Shown piece after piece: positions 19,243 through 28,913 of a stretch of 64,000 nucleotides of DNA. How positions within the stretch are numbered: the first letter of the stretch is position 1; each line of letters opens with the position of its first letter. The stretch is from the NCBI RefSeq assembly GCF_000006445.2, contig NC_006045.2:496001-560000 (forward strand). The letters are read 5' to 3'. A program made the translations under genes and the position numbers. The stretch is from Debaryomyces hansenii CBS767. Lineage: Eukaryota > Ascomycota > Pichiomycetes > Serinales > Debaryomycetaceae. Below the pieces are notes generated by a model that searched no databases, had not been told where the DNA came from, and saw nothing but the letters and a program-made list of their open reading frames with translations.

Positions 19243-19620
19243 CTTACCTCAATTCTGGTTAAATTCAAAAATACTCGAGTTAGGTATCGACATATTTTTC
19301 ATTTATATACTCTGCAAGAACTGCTCCATGACTCACGGATACCTCACTTGAAACTATCCTGTAATATGCTTTAAGTAATTGCGCTAACAAACCGAACGGC
19401 ATTTAACAATGCATCGGTTATGTGAACAAGTGGAGAAAGTATGTGTCTCCATTTCCCAAAGTAACTCAACAGATCACCATATTATCACCATACCTTGTTG
19501 CGAAAACCGGTAAACTACGAATAGGAATAAATTCACAATCTTTTATATGAAAATTAATATATATATATACATGTATATAGACGATTGATTATTAATATAC
19601 TAATAGCTCAGAACTATTGC
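19243..19620. other. Intergenic, aminotransferase promoter
   Basis: This 378-bp gap lies upstream of the aminotransferase and downstream of UTP22. It ends with a TATATATATATA run at about 19557-19568. I see no ORF or RNA gene. Confidence 0.5.
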
Positions 19621-22600
19621 TTATTTCTTAATTTTGATGGACTGAACTAAATCACCACCTAATAATGTAATTTGATTGAAAATAGCATCCTTATTGACAA
19701 TAACATCTTCTTTTTGATCTTCAACAGGCTTGACATTGATTCCCAAATTAGCTCTAAATTTCTTCTTAGATATGCTGTTTGGAACAAATATCCCACTAAT
19801 AACATTCGACCCATCTTCATTTAAGCCAGTAAACTTTCTGGTAGAAAAAAGAATAACGTTACCGAACTTTCTGTTAAGATCATCAACATATGCTTGAACT
19901 AAATCATATTTAGTAGTGACATCATCTGGAAAGGAAGTTTCAGTTCCTACCAAATTCTTGAACGTATTTGACGGTAAAATACCTGACGAAGTAGTCAAAT
20001 TGTTGGTTTTGACTTTGACAACGAAATCATAATCTTTTAAGGCAGGAGTAAAAAGCATGTCAATATTTGAATCCGAAAATCCTTCGGTCTTGAGTAACAG
20101 AATAGCAACACGGGCTAATCCTGTTAATCTACTAGCTATAGGTAAAGTCAAATTATTCGACCATAAAATACCAGATGGATCATCCTTTGAGCCAATGAAT
20201 AACTGCGTCCTGATCCCCGATGGATCAGTCTTTCTTATCTTTTCGAAATTTTGTTCGATTACTTGATGTGCTTGTATGGACAATCTATCACTTAATCTTA
20301 TTGTCAACTCTTCTTCCACGTCATTAGAGCTTTTTGCCAAGTCCAATATTAAGGAATCTTCTTTCCAGTTCCAGGTGGATAAGAAATTCAAAATCTGCAA
20401 AAATCCATTACCTACGGAGTGTGGTACAGAATAAGGAGCAGGATCAACGAAAGGCTTCAATGCAATCAACTCTATAAGTTCATCTGTAAAATGATGCATT
20501 AACAATTGTGAATCTAACCACTGTTTAAATAACCTTACCGTTGGTGAATAAAATGGGAAATGGTGAGCTAAAGTACTCACGGTTCTTGTGTGTTTGACAA
20601 CACCTAAATATTTCAGGTTAAATTCCAAGTACACATCTTGTAACAAAGCCTTTTGTTTGTCAGCATTATTAACAGCTCTTAAATATAAGACTTCATCTCT
20701 TTCAGTAAGCACTCTTATTCTGAAACCATATCCTTCAGGTGTCAAAATATTCAAAAGGCTTATCGATTCATTAAACAGAATTGAATCATCTCTGGTTATA
20801 AACGACTTATATGCGGTTTCTTGATTTAATATTTCAAGAATTTTCAATAAAAAGGCGGTCTTCGTATTTTCCAAAGCACTGATTTCATCGGGCCATCTAG
20901 TCGATGTTTCAAACTGTAACACAACATCATTCCAGAAATCAGGGTTTGCTAATGCAAATGGAACAGGTTGCAATAAAGATGAGTATCTAAAGCTTGTCGA
21001 CGCAGGCAATAACGCCTTGATATTAAGTGGTAAATCAAGATTACTCAAAATCTTTGATAAGCCCTCGAATGAGTTCTTTAAATTAGTGAAACTTGACAAA
21101 GATGTAATCAGCTGGTTTGATGCTGATGGCAATAATGGAGTAGGTAATCTATTATTGAAACCAGAAGCTTCGAAAACCAAGTGTTGCGAGATATCTGAAT
21201 GTAAATGCAAGTCAAGCGAATATTTAATAATTGACAAAACAATTGGTTCGTTCGCTTTTGCTGTCCAAACAACACAGTGCTGAATAGTCCCATCTTTGAA
21301 TCTTCTTAAAGATGCTTTTGAACCCCAAAACGACCTGAACTTCACGCCCAATGCTTCATCATCATTATTTGGTCCTTTACTAACCAACTTTTCACATTCA
21401 TCTGGATTCAATTGAAGGCCAATAATATAGTTATTGTTAATATTCGAAGGTTTTCTTTTATTAATCGGGAAAATATTACTGAATTTTTCGTTTCTTATGT
21501 GTAAGTCCGAAATTCTTTCCCCTAAGGCATTCTTTAAAATTAGGTACAATTTGTGTTTCAAGAAATTATCAAAACTAATGAATGATATTTTTTCCAATGC
21601 GCCGAATGCATCGTACAAATCATCAGGAATGGATAAGTTCAAAACAACGTCATACTTCATTTGATCAAAAGAAGTCTTTTGTAACAAAATAGGATCGAAT
21701 CTATCCTTAACCACGTCGTTAAGTAAGTGAAGGGTGTCCATTGCTTGAACCTGCAAAGTTTGATACGATGATTTAGTCATTTTCCATAGTATATTTAATT
21801 TAACATTCTTATCGAATATAGTTGGAACATTAAACCCAGCTTCAGGATTGTACTTTGAGGTAACATCTTCACCAATTTGACTTGAAAAAGAAAGATATCC
21901 TGTCGATAAGTCCATCGTAGCTAAATATTTTATAGTACCTTTGAATAATTGATATGACGAAAATCCATGTAACAAAATCTTATTACCATTAACCCCACCA
22001 CCATTCAATAATGCGCTCATCAATATAGCGAATTCAAAATGGCCAAATCCACCTTTATTCACAGCCGACCCCATGTTTCTCTGTTGCAACCATAATCTTC
22101 CTAATATACAAGCATCCTTAAATGCTTCAGTTGACTTCCTGCTAGTGTACAAGAATTTTAAATAGTAATCATATGAAGTCAGTGAAAGTATAGAAGAATT
22201 GTATATAGGTGTTGGTGGGAGGTCTTTTGATTCAGCTTGTACTCTTATACAGTTCTTATCCGGTAATAATTTCTTAGCGTCAAATACGCCAAATGGGAAT
22301 CCTGCTATTATATTGATTGTAAACTTGGTTTTATGGAAACTTAAATCGTCCTGATTATCGGTCTTAATACTTTCCAACTTCAATACAGGACACAAAATAT
22401 CGTCGTTCAAAAATTGGTAGGTGATCTTAATGGGTAAATTGTTTTTTTTCGACAACGGAATCAAGTTGTCAGCGACATATGCCAAATAGAACGCTCTCTT
22501 GTATAATGCTCTATAGTTTAAATAGTCTTTTGGTTGAAATAATTCACTTGGCATTGTCAACGCAATATCAATCGACATACCGTCGGCCTGACTTATTCCT

Positions 22601-23163
22601 GTTTTTAATCCAAACGATCCAACTAACGACACATCTTCTGGTGCCAAGTACGAAAATGTATAATTCACCTTAGTTGGCTTAGGGTCTGGGAATGGAATGA
22701 CTAACTTCTTCGAGTTAAAGTGGTTTTCAGCTTGCTGCAACGTTAAATTTTCGATCGGTGGTATTTTATTTATGAAATCGTGCAATCGGTGCAAGACTTT
22801 CTCAATCTTGGTCACATGGCTGTCCTTCAACTTCACTTCCTTTACCAACTCGTCTATTTGTAATTTAAAGATATTCGACTTGAAAAGTTCCGCCGTTTCT
22901 CGTGCAACTTGAACTTCTTGTGCCGATAATGCTTTCTTCTGTTTCTTGCTTGGTGGATGCGAATGTTTCGGAGTTTTGTCTTCCTCTTCTTCTTCGTCAT
23001 CATCTCCGTCATCTTCATCGTCGTCCTCGCTATTTTCACTATTATTTGCTCCATTTTTCACTGCTTTCGGTTCGTCTTCAACTTCATCACCAAAACTGCC
23101 GCTGACGCTTTGTGCATCGACTTTGTCTTTAGCCTTCGCTTCTTCCAACTTTCTTTTGCCCAT
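19621..23163 (-). CDS. UTP22: Utp22/Nrap, SSU processome component
   Basis: The protein is 1180 aa from ATG 23161-23163 (MGKRKLEEAKAKDKVD). The first 90 residues are charged, with long Asp/Glu runs (EDDDEDDGDDDEEEEEDK) and a basic patch PPSKKQKK, typical of nucleolar proteins. The rest is the Nrap nucleotidyltransferase-like/OAS1 fold: DVSLVGSFGLKTGISQADGMSIDIALTMP, NKGGFGHFEFAILMSALLNGGG, FRSFWGSKASLRRFKDGTIQHCVVW, and the C-terminal KDYDFVVKVK. In yeast Utp22 binds Rrp7 and joins the UTP-C/CURI module linking 18S rRNA processing to ribosomal-protein gene transcription. The length compares with 1237 aa in S. cerevisiae. Confidence 0.95.
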   Translation of the reverse strand: MGKRKLEEAKAKDKVDAQSVSGSFGDEVEDEPKAVKNGANNSENSEDDDEDDGDDDEEEEEDKTPKHSHPPSKKQKKALSAQEVQVARETAELFKSNIFKLQIDELVKEVKLKDSHVTKIEKVLHRLHDFINKIPPIENLTLQQAENHFNSKKLVIPFPDPKPTKVNYTFSYLAPEDVSLVGSFGLKTGISQADGMSIDIALTMPSELFQPKDYLNYRALYKRAFYLAYVADNLIPLSKKNNLPIKITYQFLNDDILCPVLKLESIKTDNQDDLSFHKTKFTINIIAGFPFGVFDAKKLLPDKNCIRVQAESKDLPPTPIYNSSILSLTSYDYYLKFLYTSRKSTEAFKDACILGRLWLQQRNMGSAVNKGGFGHFEFAILMSALLNGGGVNGNKILLHGFSSYQLFKGTIKYLATMDLSTGYLSFSSQIGEDVTSKYNPEAGFNVPTIFDKNVKLNILWKMTKSSYQTLQVQAMDTLHLLNDVVKDRFDPILLQKTSFDQMKYDVVLNLSIPDDLYDAFGALEKISFISFDNFLKHKLYLILKNALGERISDLHIRNEKFSNIFPINKRKPSNINNNYIIGLQLNPDECEKLVSKGPNNDDEALGVKFRSFWGSKASLRRFKDGTIQHCVVWTAKANEPIVLSIIKYSLDLHLHSDISQHLVFEASGFNNRLPTPLLPSASNQLITSLSSFTNLKNSFEGLSKILSNLDLPLNIKALLPASTSFRYSSLLQPVPFALANPDFWNDVVLQFETSTRWPDEISALENTKTAFLLKILEILNQETAYKSFITRDDSILFNESISLLNILTPEGYGFRIRVLTERDEVLYLRAVNNADKQKALLQDVYLEFNLKYLGVVKHTRTVSTLAHHFPFYSPTVRLFKQWLDSQLLMHHFTDELIELIALKPFVDPAPYSVPHSVGNGFLQILNFLSTWNWKEDSLILDLAKSSNDVEEELTIRLSDRLSIQAHQVIEQNFEKIRKTDPSGIRTQLFIGSKDDPSGILWSNNLTLPIASRLTGLARVAILLLKTEGFSDSNIDMLFTPALKDYDFVVKVKTNNLTTSSGILPSNTFKNLVGTETSFPDDVTTKYDLVQAYVDDLNRKFGNVILFSTRKFTGLNEDGSNVISGIFVPNSISKKKFRANLGINVKPVEDQKEDVIVNKDAIFNQITLLGGDLVQSIKIKK

Positions 23164-23633
23164 ACTAATATGCTAATTACCTATGAATCAACTAGTACCA
23201 ATATGTAGAACTGATTCAATATTCAATCTACTACTAAACAGCCTGCTTTTACCACAACATACACTGAAAGCCTTCTGCAATAAGTTTTTTCTAGATGAGT
23301 ATACTAATGGTCATGTGCACGACCCCATCAAGTTTTGTCCCGAGACGAATTTTGTGCGATCCGTGTTTTGTGTAACTTGGTATGAAAGGAGCATCAGGTC
23401 GTGCGTTCTCTGAAACAAAATAACAAGGAGCGATTTAATGTCGTGACAAATGTCGCGAAATTGATGTTTTGTGTCATTTGAGAGGTGTATGGGTGTTTGT
23501 TTGTTTTTTGTGTTACAGTCACCTGACTCAATGCTTCGTTTAGCAGCAGAACCGTTATACGGGTACTAAATACGGCCAGATGTTCAAGACATAATTGATC
23601 TATACAAACATAAAAGACAGCTGTAATATCGTG
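23164..23633. other. Divergent promoter region UTP22 / ERG7
   Basis: This 470-bp gap separates two divergent genes. It holds a candidate sterol element near ERG7 (listed separately) and a GT-rich patch at about 23489-23516. I see no canonical PAC (GCGATGAG) box on the UTP22 side. Confidence 0.5.
23556..23563 (-). promoter_or_regulatory. Candidate sterol response element before ERG7
   Basis: On the minus strand the sequence reads CCCGTATA, which fits the Upc2 consensus described for Candida (VNCGBDTR) and differs by one base from the S. cerevisiae core TCGTATA. It sits about 70 bp upstream of the ERG7 ATG. A match this short could be chance. Confidence 0.35.
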
Positions 23634-25823
23634 ATGTACTATTCTGAAGAATTGGGAGTCGAGCAAACAGATCCCCATCGTTGGAGACTTGTGACTGATG
23701 AATTGGGCAGAGAAACATGGCACTACTTGAGTATTGAAGAAAGTGAAAAAAATCCCCAATCGGACTATGTTAAGTATTTACTAGAGCTAGATGACTTCCC
23801 AGCGCCTGAGGAGTCGGATATTAACACGCCATTTGAGTCTGCAAAGAAAGGAGCTGATTTTCTTGAGTTATTACAGGAACCAAGCGGAATGTTCCCGTGT
23901 CAGTACCGTGGGCCCATGTTCATGAGCATTGGGTACATAGCTGCAAACTATTTCACCAAGAACGAGATTCCTAAGCCCTATAGGACGGAAATGATAAGAT
24001 ATCTTGTGAATACGTCGCATCCTGTTGATGGGGGTTGGGGTTTGCATTCGATAGACAAATCTACGTGTTTCGGAACCTCCATGAACTATGTGGCATTGAG
24101 ATTGCTTGGATTGCCGGCCAATCATCCTGTGTGTGTGAAAGCCCGTAAGACGTTACATAGACTCGGAGGAGCTTTAGGTAATCCTCATTGGGGTAAAGCG
24201 TGGTTATCGATCTTGAGCCTTTACGAATGGGAAGGTGTTAATCCAGCACCACCAGAAATGTGGCTCTTACCATACAATGTCCCAATTCATCCTGGCAGAT
24301 GGTGGGTTCATACCAGAGCTATTTATTTACCTCTTGGCTACGTTTCTTCATACAAAGTGAAATGTGACCTAGATCCTTTGTTGCAGGAGATTAGAAATGA
24401 GATCTATTTGCCAAAACAGTTGCCCTATGAGAAAATCGACTTCCAGACTCACAGAAATAATGTTTGTGGAGTTGACTTGTATTACCCCCATACCACTGTA
24501 TTAGACTGTCTTAACTGGGGTATGGTAAAGTACGAGAAATACATCAGGCCCAAATGGCTCCTTAAAAAGTCGAACGATAGGGTCTACGAACTAATTAAAA
24601 AAGAATGTGCAAATACTGATTATCTATGCATTGCTCCCGTGAGTTTTGCTTTTAATATGATCATAACCTTCCTTGAAGAGGGACCTAAGTCATACGCGTT
24701 TGAACGATTCAAATATAGAATGAACGATACGTTGTTTCATGGGCCTCAAGGTATGACTATTATGGGTACTAACGGTGTCCAAGTTTGGGATGTGGCCTTT
24801 ATGGTTCAATATTTCTTCATGGCTGGATTATCAGAATTCCCGAAATACCAAGAAATGATCCGTAAGGGTTACAAGTTTTTGGTCAGATCACAGTTCACTG
24901 AGGATTGTGTCGATGGAAGTTTCCGAGATAAACGTAAAGGTGGCTGGCCATTTAGTACTAAAACGCAAGGCTATACTGTGAGTGATTGTTCTGCTGAAGC
25001 TTTAAAGGCCATAATTATGGTAAAGAATCATCCGGCATTTACTGATATCAAGGACGATATCGAAGATGAAAACCTTTATAATGCAGTTGATGTTATATTG
25101 AATATTCAAAATGTTAATGATTTTGAATTTGGTTCGTTTTCTTCTTATGAGACTATAAGAGCTACGCCACTATTAGAGAACTTGAATCCTGCTGAAGTTT
25201 TTAATAAGATTATGGTTGAATATCCTTATGTGGAATGCACGGATTCGTCGGTCTTAGGTTTGACTTACTTTGCTAGATTCTATCCAAATTACAAACCTGA
25301 TCAAATTAAGTTTGCAATTGAAAATGCAATAAACTATATAATAAAGGCCCAGGCTAAGGATGGTTCGTGGTATGGTTCTTGGGGTATATGCTATACATAC
25401 GCCTCTATGTTTGCCCTTGAAGCATTAAATTCCGTTGGATACAGTTACGTTAATTCCGATACTGTAAGAAAAGGGTGTGACTTCTTAGTATCGAAACAAT
25501 TGGCTGATGGTGGGTGGTCTGAATCTATGAAATCGTGTGAAACCGGTACGTATGTCAATACAGAGCAATCATTAGTTGTTCAAACTTCGTGGGCCTTGAT
25601 AGGATTAATATTAGCAGACTACCCAAATAAAGAAGCTATTGAAAGAGGTCTTGCATTATTAATGAGTAGACAAAAGCGGACTGGTGAATGGAAATTTGAA
25701 GACATGAACGGTGTTTTCAATCATAGTTGTGCTATTGAATATGATTCATATAAATTTTTATTCCCTATCAAAGCATTGGGATTATATAAAAGTAAATATG
25801 GTGACACACATTTGAATATTTAG
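23634..25823 (+). CDS. ERG7: Lanosterol synthase (2,3-oxidosqualene cyclase)
   Basis: The protein is 729 aa from the ATG at 23634 (MYYSEELGVEQTDPHRWRL), matching the Candida ERG7 start; the TTG extension was dropped. The catalytic acid motif DCTAE appears as DCSAE with Asp at about 451. QW repeats are clear: QAKDGSWYGSWGICYTYA and KQLADGGWSESMKS, plus DGGWGLHS near the N terminus. GPQGMTIMGTNGVQVWDVAF is also conserved. It converts squalene epoxide to lanosterol on ER or lipid-droplet membranes, the first cyclic step of ergosterol synthesis and a known drug target. Length and order match the family. Confidence 0.97.
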   Translation: MYYSEELGVEQTDPHRWRLVTDELGRETWHYLSIEESEKNPQSDYVKYLLELDDFPAPEESDINTPFESAKKGADFLELLQEPSGMFPCQYRGPMFMSIGYIAANYFTKNEIPKPYRTEMIRYLVNTSHPVDGGWGLHSIDKSTCFGTSMNYVALRLLGLPANHPVCVKARKTLHRLGGALGNPHWGKAWLSILSLYEWEGVNPAPPEMWLLPYNVPIHPGRWWVHTRAIYLPLGYVSSYKVKCDLDPLLQEIRNEIYLPKQLPYEKIDFQTHRNNVCGVDLYYPHTTVLDCLNWGMVKYEKYIRPKWLLKKSNDRVYELIKKECANTDYLCIAPVSFAFNMIITFLEEGPKSYAFERFKYRMNDTLFHGPQGMTIMGTNGVQVWDVAFMVQYFFMAGLSEFPKYQEMIRKGYKFLVRSQFTEDCVDGSFRDKRKGGWPFSTKTQGYTVSDCSAEALKAIIMVKNHPAFTDIKDDIEDENLYNAVDVILNIQNVNDFEFGSFSSYETIRATPLLENLNPAEVFNKIMVEYPYVECTDSSVLGLTYFARFYPNYKPDQIKFAIENAINYIIKAQAKDGSWYGSWGICYTYASMFALEALNSVGYSYVNSDTVRKGCDFLVSKQLADGGWSESMKSCETGTYVNTEQSLVVQTSWALIGLILADYPNKEAIERGLALLMSRQKRTGEWKFEDMNGVFNHSCAIEYDSYKFLFPIKALGLYKSKYGDTHLNI

Positions 25824-25973
25824 TTATCCAACTGTTAGTTTTCGAAGTACAAAACTTATGATAAAATTTGATCGATAAATAGAGATTTACTTCTATGATT
25901 ACATCGCAAATATATTAATTTTTACATTTAATAGATTACAAAATTAATGAAATAAAATGCTTACCTAAATTGC

Positions 25974-27920
25974 TTAATTAACTCTAGGTTCTAGTATTAA
26001 TTCACCCATTGGAATATCTGAGTGACCTTTACCTAAGGCAAATACTGAGTTACCTCTCACTATGGTTTCCATTACTCTACCTTTAAATTCCATGCCGTCA
26101 TATGCAGTTAGTTTGTTTTTGAAGAATGTTTTACTATTCGTGATTGTGTAAACGGCATTTGGGTCGAACAATAAGAAATCGGCATCAAATCCTATATCAA
26201 TTTTACCCTTCGAATTCGATAAACCCACCTGTTTAGCCGTATTCCAGGAACACCATCTACTGATATCCTGCAATGTTACAGGAGGTTCTTGTTTTGAACC
26301 CTCAGTATACATAATGGGCAAGCCGAATCCAACTGATGATATACCACCCCAAGCAGAGAAAAAATCACCCTTTTCTAAACCTTTTAATTCTGGGGTACAA
26401 GGAGAGTGGTCAGATACCACTGTTGAAATAATATCATTTCTTAAAGCTTTCCACAATAACTTTCTATTGTCATCTGTTCTAATTGGTGGACAACATTTAA
26501 AATGAGTGGAATTGTTTGGAATTTTCTCAGCTGCTAAAGATAAATAATGGAAACATGTTTCAGCTGAAATAGGTAAATTTTGGGCCTTGGCAGCTCTAAC
26601 CAATGGGATGGCTTCATGAGTAGCCAAATGAACAATATGCAATGGAACAGAAGGTTCCTTAGTGGAACAGTTTATGATTTCGGCAATGGCTGTTGTTTCG
26701 AAATTATCAGGTCTTGAAGCTAAAAATGCAGCGTAGGATGTAGGGTCGATATCTTCTAATATGGAATCATCTTTTTGCGCCAAAACCAATGGAGCATCGA
26801 CTGATTGTTCCTTTGCAAAAGGGTGATGTTCGTGTTCTTGTTCGATTTCCATTGTTTCAACTGATTCGTACTCCTCTGGATGTTGGTCTTGGTTGGAAAT
26901 ATGATTGACCATCTTGGCGTATTTTCCATGAGTAGGATCGGCTGCTGCCAATAACGATGATTTGGCTAATGCTTTTGCTTGTTCGTCACTCAAGACCGAG
27001 TGATCAATCGAACCAGCATGATTATGGGGTAAAGAACAATAGTCATGATCTTCGTTGCAACATTTTTGGGTAGCCAAAATATCAACCACTGGTGTGGGTG
27101 CTCTCTTCACAAAAGAATCGGTCATTCCTACTTCACTAGCATCAATTTCTTTTGACAATTTTCGAAGATTCTTGTCAATTGGTTTGGTGTATTGAGCCTC
27201 GTCCATTTCATAATCAGACTCTTCGCCAAAAGTAAAATGGGCTGACGTCTCCTTCTTGGGTAATTCCGGTGTCTCATCTTCCAAATGCTCGATTGTCGGC
27301 GTCTCTTGAATCACTTTGGGTTTGGGTTGCATCTCCGCATGGAACATTAACAACGTAGGAAGGCCCTTAACCAGGGCCATAGCCCGCATAATGTAGTCTG
27401 TATCGATAGCAGGGAATTCCTCAACACCACTGTCGATAAGAAAACCCTTGAAACCTCTGACTCCCATCGCAATTAACGGCTTCAAGTGCTCCAAGTTCAG
27501 TGGAATCATGCCTCCCCAGAATCCGACGTCCACCCACGTCTGGCCCTTGGCCGCATTAATCTTCAAGTTGAAGTTCGCTATGGTCGTGGTGGGTGGAATG
27601 GCGTTCAATGGCATGTCGACCACCGTGGTTACTCCCCCAGACGCTGCTGCCTGGGTCCCAGTAGCAAATCCTTCCCACTCAGTTCTTCCTGGTTCGTTAA
27701 GATGCACATGAGCATCCACCAACCCCGGCATGATCACCAAAGGTGAGACGTTTCTGTAATCGTGAGGCAACACATTATATACCCGCAATATATGGTCCGA
27801 CACCTCCAACACCCTCTCTTCTATGTGTAAAATTTTCCCACTTTCAATCGAAAAAATGATAGTCCCCGATTTAATTTCATCTCCAATCAACACATTACTA
27901 GATGATAACGCACGCGACAT
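25974..27920 (-). CDS. DAL1: Allantoinase with a large internal insertion
   Basis: The protein is 648 aa from the ATG at 27918-27920 (MSRALSSSNVLIGDE). The cyclic amidohydrolase core is intact: metal ligands HVH at about 71-73 in VDAHVHLNEPGRTEWEG, the carbamylated lysine in GFKGFLIDSG at about 158, MFHAE at about 192-196, HIVHLATHE at about 428-436, and the catalytic VSDHSPCTPELKG with Asp at about 504. It opens allantoin to allantoate in purine use. Residues about 197-390 form an acidic, His-rich, low-complexity insertion where other allantoinases have about 25 residues. The insertion carries a Cys/His patch (CCNEDHDYCSLPHNH). S. cerevisiae Dal1 is about 460 aa. The frame is open throughout. 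Three upstream GATAAG sites suggest nitrogen catabolite control. Confidence 0.93.
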   Translation of the reverse strand: MSRALSSSNVLIGDEIKSGTIIFSIESGKILHIEERVLEVSDHILRVYNVLPHDYRNVSPLVIMPGLVDAHVHLNEPGRTEWEGFATGTQAAASGGVTTVVDMPLNAIPPTTTIANFNLKINAAKGQTWVDVGFWGGMIPLNLEHLKPLIAMGVRGFKGFLIDSGVEEFPAIDTDYIMRAMALVKGLPTLLMFHAEMQPKPKVIQETPTIEHLEDETPELPKKETSAHFTFGEESDYEMDEAQYTKPIDKNLRKLSKEIDASEVGMTDSFVKRAPTPVVDILATQKCCNEDHDYCSLPHNHAGSIDHSVLSDEQAKALAKSSLLAAADPTHGKYAKMVNHISNQDQHPEEYESVETMEIEQEHEHHPFAKEQSVDAPLVLAQKDDSILEDIDPTSYAAFLASRPDNFETTAIAEIINCSTKEPSVPLHIVHLATHEAIPLVRAAKAQNLPISAETCFHYLSLAAEKIPNNSTHFKCCPPIRTDDNRKLLWKALRNDIISTVVSDHSPCTPELKGLEKGDFFSAWGGISSVGFGLPIMYTEGSKQEPPVTLQDISRWCSWNTAKQVGLSNSKGKIDIGFDADFLLFDPNAVYTITNSKTFFKNKLTAYDGMEFKGRVMETIVRGNSVFALGKGHSDIPMGELILEPRVN

Positions 27921-28913
27921 ATTTATTATCAATTATTTTGCTCTTGTGAATTAAATAATACCAAATGGTCTAAGTGTATGTGTATGTACAACTATTAAAA
28001 TTTTAGGTAAGATAAATATCCAAATATAATATTCTCACTTATCAGCACCTTTTAAATACAATCACTAAAAAAATAGCTCCAATTTTATACCCGATCTTAT
28101 TAATTATTCCCTGAAAAAAGACAAAAAAAGGCACTGGCTACTATAACAAGCCAAAATAGAAATTAATTTAAACTCTTATCCACTTTTCTCTGATAAGAAT
28201 TTTGCATTAAAAGAGCTCGGATAACGCGACCCGCAGATTCCTACAAATCTTTTCAAATCCTCAAATGCATATGTGTTTTAAAGTCAACTTTTTACTTATT
28301 ATATATGGTTGTGTGACCCCAATCTCTACATACGATGGTCTCATACCTTTGGTATAGGCTGTAGTCCTATTATAGAGGGTCCTTCGTGGTAATAATTGTA
28401 GCTCGTATGACTGGTTCTAGCCTGCACTTTGACCTCATCTCAATGCCGCATGCTACAATCATCGGATATGTCCGGCCTTGAATTTCTTTTCTGTAAGGTC
28501 GAAACCACAAACGGTTCGAACAATAACACCAGTACATCTAGAACGCTGGTACACCAGAAGATGGTCAGGGAAAATTGTGTACAGTTTTAAAGTTTGGTGG
28601 AATTAAGTTTTCCAGGTAGTGGAAAATGAGTTGGGGTGAAATTCAAGAGTTATTGGTAGAGACGGCAAATAAGGAGTTGGACATATAGATTGCTAACAAA
28701 TGTTAGTCGGAATTGTATATTACAACTATATACGTAGTTTGGGGGTTAAAGGTGTAATATGTATATTTCGGAAAGAAAGCAGTTTATCAGTTGCCCTTAA
28801 TGCAGCATGAACTAAAAAATACTACTCTTTTCGTATGTGGAAGAGAAATAAGCGTAATTTTTCTCTCATACGTAGAATGTAATATGACTAAGAGGATCCT
28901 CGACGCTGGTAAC
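27921..28913. other. Long intergenic region between ETR1 3' end and DAL1 promoter
   Basis: This 993-bp gap contains the DAL1 GATA-site cluster (28038-28197). A more GC-rich, possibly structured stretch lies at about 28300-28600, and AT-rich DNA follows. No ORF or tRNA boxes are credible. Confidence 0.6.
28038..28197. promoter_or_regulatory. Cluster of GATAAG sites in the DAL1 promoter
   Basis: GATAAG occurs at 28192-28197 on the plus strand and, as CTTATC, at 28038-28043 and 28175-28180. All are within 280 bp of the DAL1 ATG, with further GATAA cores at about 28011 and 28220. Gln3/Gat1-type GATA factors use such sites in allantoin-pathway promoters. Confidence 0.6.

Noticed and set aside
22946..23208. 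Ser/Leu-rich plus-strand ORFs over the UTP22 start
   Set aside because: They are the complement of the Asp/Glu-rich N terminus of UTP22 and have no independent support.
28505..28525. GGTTCGAA as a tRNA B box
   Set aside because: There is no A box at the right distance and no cloverleaf can be drawn on either strand. Similar GGTTCGAA words at 37632 and 44879 fail for the same reasons.
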